Below, one piece after another: positions 61,072-64,000 of a stretch of DNA of 64,000 nucleotides. This DNA comes from Plantibacter sp. VKM Ac-2880 (GTDB taxonomy: Bacteria; Actinomycetota; Actinomycetes; Actinomycetales; Microbacteriaceae). Numbering within the stretch: position 1 is the first letter of the stretch; the number at the start of each line of letters is the position of its first letter. A program made the position numbers and the translations under genes. The stretch covers positions 496,001 to 560,000 of the forward strand of contig NZ_JADKSJ010000001.1 of assembly GCF_015351235.1 (NCBI RefSeq), given 5' to 3'. The notes under the pieces were generated by a model, which searched no databases, was not told the DNA's origin, and worked only from the letters and a program-made list of their open reading frames with translations.

Positions 61072-62497
61072 AGATCGCCCCCGTCGTCACGTCGGCACCG
61101 AGCGCCTCGAGGCTGCGTCCCCGCGTCTCGGGGACCTGGGTGGCGACGAACAGGAGCGCGAGCACCCCGACGCCGGCGAACAGGAAGAAGGTGCCCGTGA
61201 TGCCGAGCCCGTCGACCAGCGACGGGAAGTACAGCGACAGGAACCCGTTGCCGACCCAGAGCATGAAGATCGAGACGCCCATGCCCAGGCCGCGCATCCC
61301 GAGCGGGAACACCTCGGCCAGGTAGACCCACACCGCCACGTTGAGGAACGTCTGCATGGAGCCGACGAACACCACCACGAGGAACAGGATGACCCACGGG
61401 CGGGCCGGGTCGCCGGGCGCGAGCAGCATCGACGCGCAGCCGATGAGCAGATGGCAGGCGGTGGTGAGGGAGAACCCGATGATGAAGGTCTTCCGTCGGT
61501 CGAGTCGGTCCATGTAGGTGAGGGCGATGAACCCGCCGATCACGGCGATGATCCCCGGGGCGATGTTGGCGATGAGCGCGCTGCTCTCGTCGAAGCCGGA
61601 CTCCACGAGCACGGTCTGGCCGTAGTACATGATCGAGTTGATGCCGGTGAGCTGTTGGGCGATGCCCACTCCGACGCCGACGAGCAGGATGCGGACGAGC
61701 CACGGGTTGCGGAGGACGGCCCGCAGCCCGATCCGCTGTTCGTTCCGGTGCTCGATCGAGGCCGCCTCGACGTCCTCGAGCTCGGCCGCCGCCCGCTCGT
61801 CGGAACGGACGGTCCGCAGGACCTCCAGCGCCTCATCACGGCGTCCGTGGTCGACGAGCCATCGCGGTGATTCGGGCATCCGCAACATCCCGACGAAGAG
61901 CGCGACCGCTGGGAGGGCGCAGACGGCGAACATGATCCGCCACACGCTCGGGTGTCCGCCGAAGAGGTTCCCGATCACCGCGTTGATCACGAAGGCCGAC
62001 AACTGGCCGATGACGATCGCGACCTCGTTCCGCCCGGTGATGGACCCGCGGATCTCGTACGGCGCGAGCTCGGCGAGGTAGACCGGGACCACGGCCGACG
62101 CGCCGCCCACGGCGAGGCCGAGCAGGATGCGGCCGGCGACGAGCAGTTCGACGTTCGGCGAGCAGACGACCGCGAGCGTGCCGACAAAGAAGAGGACGGC
62201 CAGCGCGACGATGCTCGGGCGGCGGCCCCACGCGTCGGACACCCGACCGCCGAGCAGTGCGCCCACGGCAGCGGCGAAGACGAGCGAACTGGTGACGACG
62301 CCCTCGGTGAGCGGGGTGAGCCCGAGCTCCGCCGTCATCGGACGCAGAGCACCGTTGATGACCCCGGTGTCGTAGCCGAAGAGCAGACCGCCGAAGCAGG
62401 CGACGATCGAGATGAGGCCGAGGTGTCGCCGGTGCGGGCCCGGTGTCAGGGCCGGGAGTGGGCGCGAGGCGCGACGGGCGGTGGGGGATCCGGACAT
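61058..62497 (-). CDS. Sugar porter MFS transporter
   Basis: A 479-aa twelve-helix transporter. FGYDTGVINGAL (about 41-52), R-x-G-R-R sequences such as DAWGRRP, PESPRWLVDHGR and QQLTGINSIMYYG, plus PETRGRSLE near the end, are the family signatures. Likely proton-coupled import of a hexose, xylose or polyol. Alone in its operon; an upstream 350-bp region has no gene. Confidence 0.93.
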   Translation of the reverse strand: MSGSPTARRASRPLPALTPGPHRRHLGLISIVACFGGLLFGYDTGVINGALRPMTAELGLTPLTEGVVTSSLVFAAAVGALLGGRVSDAWGRRPSIVALAVLFFVGTLAVVCSPNVELLVAGRILLGLAVGGASAVVPVYLAELAPYEIRGSITGRNEVAIVIGQLSAFVINAVIGNLFGGHPSVWRIMFAVCALPAVALFVGMLRMPESPRWLVDHGRRDEALEVLRTVRSDERAAAELEDVEAASIEHRNEQRIGLRAVLRNPWLVRILLVGVGVGIAQQLTGINSIMYYGQTVLVESGFDESSALIANIAPGIIAVIGGFIALTYMDRLDRRKTFIIGFSLTTACHLLIGCASMLLAPGDPARPWVILFLVVVFVGSMQTFLNVAVWVYLAEVFPLGMRGLGMGVSIFMLWVGNGFLSLYFPSLVDGLGITGTFFLFAGVGVLALLFVATQVPETRGRSLEALGADVTTGAIFTRR

Positions 62498-62847
62498 GCT
62501 GCTTCCTCGTCTGCTCGGTCCTCGTGCCGGACGGCGCCACGGACCTCATGAGCGTACCGGTCGGGGTCCGGCGACTCGCAGTGCACGGCCGCGTGAACGG
62601 CTGCGAGGTGCTGCCTCAGCGCGCACCTCGCAGCCGTCGCCGGCACCAGGCTGAGGGAGCTGCGTCGGCACAGATGGTTCGGGTCTCATCTGCCTCGTCC
62701 ACGGTATGAGCGCGGTCCGATGCCGGTGAACGTTTGGAGATCCGAGCGGTTTGACATACGGTTCGCTCCTGGAGGTACCCGGAGCCCTCGTTCAGTCGTC
62801 GGCGCCCGGCCGCAGCAGACTGTTCGTGGTCGGTGTGATGGCGCCGT
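62498..62847. other. Intergenic region without genes
   Basis: The 350-bp gap between the MFS transporter and the response regulator. It contains a 15-bp perfect hairpin at 62597-62637 and a 32-bp repeat of the adjacent gene's 3' end (see separate entries). No open frame with homology-like composition. Confidence 0.8.
62597..62637. terminator. Hairpin, probable terminator
   Basis: ACGGCTGCGAGGTGC, an 11-nt loop, then its exact complement: 15-bp stem. It lies upstream of the MFS gene and downstream of the response-regulator operon, consistent with ending transcription of the latter. Confidence 0.65.
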
Positions 62848-62876
62848 TCAGTCGTCGGCGCCAGGCCGGAGCAGAC
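62789..62876. repeat. Duplicated 3' end of the response-regulator gene
   Basis: A 32-bp segment (62789-62820) reappears at 62845-62876 with two mismatches. The second copy includes the stop and final codons of the response regulator (from 62848), so the first copy is a remnant duplicate just past the gene end, 56 bp away. Confidence 0.8.
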
Positions 62877-63525
62877 CGCTCTCGTACGCCAGGATGACGA
62901 GCTGAGCGCGATCATGGGCGGCGACCTTCGTCATGATGCGGTTCACGTGGGTCTTCGAGGTGTGCGGTGAGATGACGAGTTCGTCGGCGATCTGCTGGTT
63001 GGAGCGTCCGCGGGCGACGAGGAGCAGTACCTCGAGTTCCCGCTCGGTGAGCAGCGTCAGCTCGGCTGGGACCGTGCGCGGACTCGACGGTCCTTCCTCG
63101 GCGACGACGTACCTGGTGATGAGGCTCCGGGTGGCCGCGGGGGAGAGGAGTGCGTCCCCAACGTGCACCGCGCGCACAGCACGGACGATCTCCTCGGGCT
63201 CCGAGCCCTTGCCGATGAACCCGCTCGCACCGGCCCGCAGCGTCGCGATGAGGTTCTCGTCCTCCTCGAACGTGGTGAGGATGAGGACGCGCGTGTCCGT
63301 GAGCCCGGGGTCCGCGCAGATCGCAGCGGTCGCGCCGATACCGTCCAGCACGGGCATGCGGATGTCCATGAGCACGACGTCCGGCCGCAACTCCCGGGCG
63401 AGCGCCACCGCCTGAGCACCGTCCACGGCTTCGCCGACGACGTCGAGGTCGGACTCCGACGCGAGGATGTCGGACACGGCCTGGCGGATGAGCGACTGGT
63501 CGTCGACGATGAGCACGGTGGTCAT
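62848..63525 (-). CDS. NarL/LuxR-family response regulator
   Basis: A 225-aa regulator. Receiver domain: VLIVDDQSLIRQAV, phospho-Asp in VLMDIRMPVLDG (Asp54), TTFEEDENL and the Lys of FIGKGSEP. C-terminal LuxR HTH: LTLLTERELEVLLLVARGRSNQQIADELVIS (about 155-185). Overlaps the kinase stop by 4 bp, so it is the cognate response regulator. Regulon unknown. Confidence 0.95.
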   Translation of the reverse strand: MTTVLIVDDQSLIRQAVSDILASESDLDVVGEAVDGAQAVALARELRPDVVLMDIRMPVLDGIGATAAICADPGLTDTRVLILTTFEEDENLIATLRAGASGFIGKGSEPEEIVRAVRAVHVGDALLSPAATRSLITRYVVAEEGPSSPRTVPAELTLLTERELEVLLLVARGRSNQQIADELVISPHTSKTHVNRIMTKVAAHDRAQLVILAYESGLLRPGADD

Positions 63526-64000
63526 GCGCGGGACTCCTCGTGGTGTGTCGGATCAGGGTGCGTCGGATCAGTGGTCGGGAGCGTCGCGGACAGTCGCCAG
63601 CCGCCAGGGGTCGCGCCGACGTCGACGGTCCCGCGGACGGCGGCGACGCGCTCGCGGATGCCGAGGAGCCCGTGCCCGGTGGTCGGCGTCGTGTCGAGCC
63701 GCCCGCTCGGGACGCCGGGCGTCGTCGGGTTGCTCACGCTGACGACGATCCCGCCGTCGCCGCTCTCGACGAGCACGTGTGCACGACGCTCAGGACCGTG
63801 CTTCAAAGCGTTCGTCAGCCCCTCCTGGACGACGCGGTACGCGACTGTGTCTGTGGCGGTCGAAAGCTCCGGTACGTCGGGGGCGATCCGTGTCGTGATG
63901 TCGAGGCCTGCGGTGGTGAATTCGGCGATCAACGCGTCGAGTCGGTCGAGTCCCGGCTGCGGCAGCGTTCCACGGAAGCCTTCGCCAGCGTCCCCGCCGT
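63522..64000 (-). CDS. Sensor histidine kinase, C-terminal part (5' end off window)
   Basis: The frame is open from the right edge to 63522. The visible 159 residues have the ATPase N-box VVQEGLTNALKHGPERRA and the G-boxes TPTTGHGLLGIRERVAAV and GGWRLSATLP typical of NarX/DesK-type HATPase_c kinases. The sensor and HisKA_3 regions lie beyond the window. Translationally coupled to the response regulator. Confidence 0.92.
   Translation of the reverse strand, partial: GGDAGEGFRGTLPQPGLDRLDALIAEFTTAGLDITTRIAPDVPELSTATDTVAYRVVQEGLTNALKHGPERRAHVLVESGDGGIVVSVSNPTTPGVPSGRLDTTPTTGHGLLGIRERVAAVRGTVDVGATPGGWRLSATLPTTDPTHPDPTHHEESRA

Overview
The window is high-GC DNA packed with short intergenic gaps and many 1-4 bp start/stop overlaps. 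The actinobacterial traits are GTG starts, a palindromic SOS box of actinobacterial type, BioQ-like biotin control, lipoproteins, MmyB, FCD and LacI regulators, and DUF222-HNH and SseB-like proteins. I infer a member of the Microbacteriaceae (Plantibacter/Curtobacterium/Clavibacter group). I see no rRNA, tRNA, insertion sequence, prophage or CRISPR array.

Layout. 1-4.3 kb: the end of a RibD/DHFR-like reductase, then a divergent 2-isopropylmalate synthase paralogue plus a HAD phosphatase facing an FCD-type GntR regulator across a perfect palindrome. 4.3-16.2 kb: mostly small units, each a regulator beside its likely target: MmyB-type regulator/SDR, LacI/GH2 glycosidase with two palindromic operators, ArsR/epimerase; also GNAT, DUF808, a Q/P/G-rich membrane protein and an alpha/beta hydrolase. 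16.2-22.1 kb: an SOS box in front of an 86-aa gene, then a formate-dehydrogenase-like molybdoenzyme with FdhD, divergent from mobA-DUF6457-moeA.

22.1-33.1 kb: a complete Ter (tellurium/chemical stress) island on the minus strand. TerC, two canonical TerD proteins, TelA, an uncharacterised helical protein, a degenerate TerD, a linker-rich protein, then a tightly overlapping enzyme module: HpcH/HpaI aldolase, two phosphoribosyltransferase-like proteins, and a HAD phosphatase. A MarR gene diverges from terC across two repeated operators. 33.1-37.8 kb: GtrA and a GT-C glycosyltransferase, a lipoprotein, CsbD and NhaA.

37.8-43.0 kb: a biotin-uptake operon (bioY, AMP-ligase, thiolase, bioM, bioN, CHY zinc-finger) divergent from a TetR gene, with two perfect TGAAC-N3-GTTCA sites between; the ligase and thiolase imply biotin- or pimelate-related acyl-CoA chemistry that transport alone does not need. 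43.1-52.2 kb: a MarR gene, 19-bp tandem repeats, a lone FAD flavoprotein, a DRGH nuclease, and a sugar ABC operon with a well-defined promoter, two operators and an intercistronic hairpin, followed by a LacI gene without a normal start codon and a zinc alcohol dehydrogenase.

52.2-54.6 kb: a repeat district: a 126-bp tandem array runs up to a DUF222-HNH endonuclease gene, followed by a 23-bp array and palindromic interspersed repeats that recur near 43.66 kb. 54.6-64 kb: a serine hydrolase, a MerR/Hsp20 pair, a lipoprotein and SseB, a CmtR-like ArsR with a cation transporter, MntP, an MFS sugar transporter, and a NarL-type two-component system cut by the right edge.
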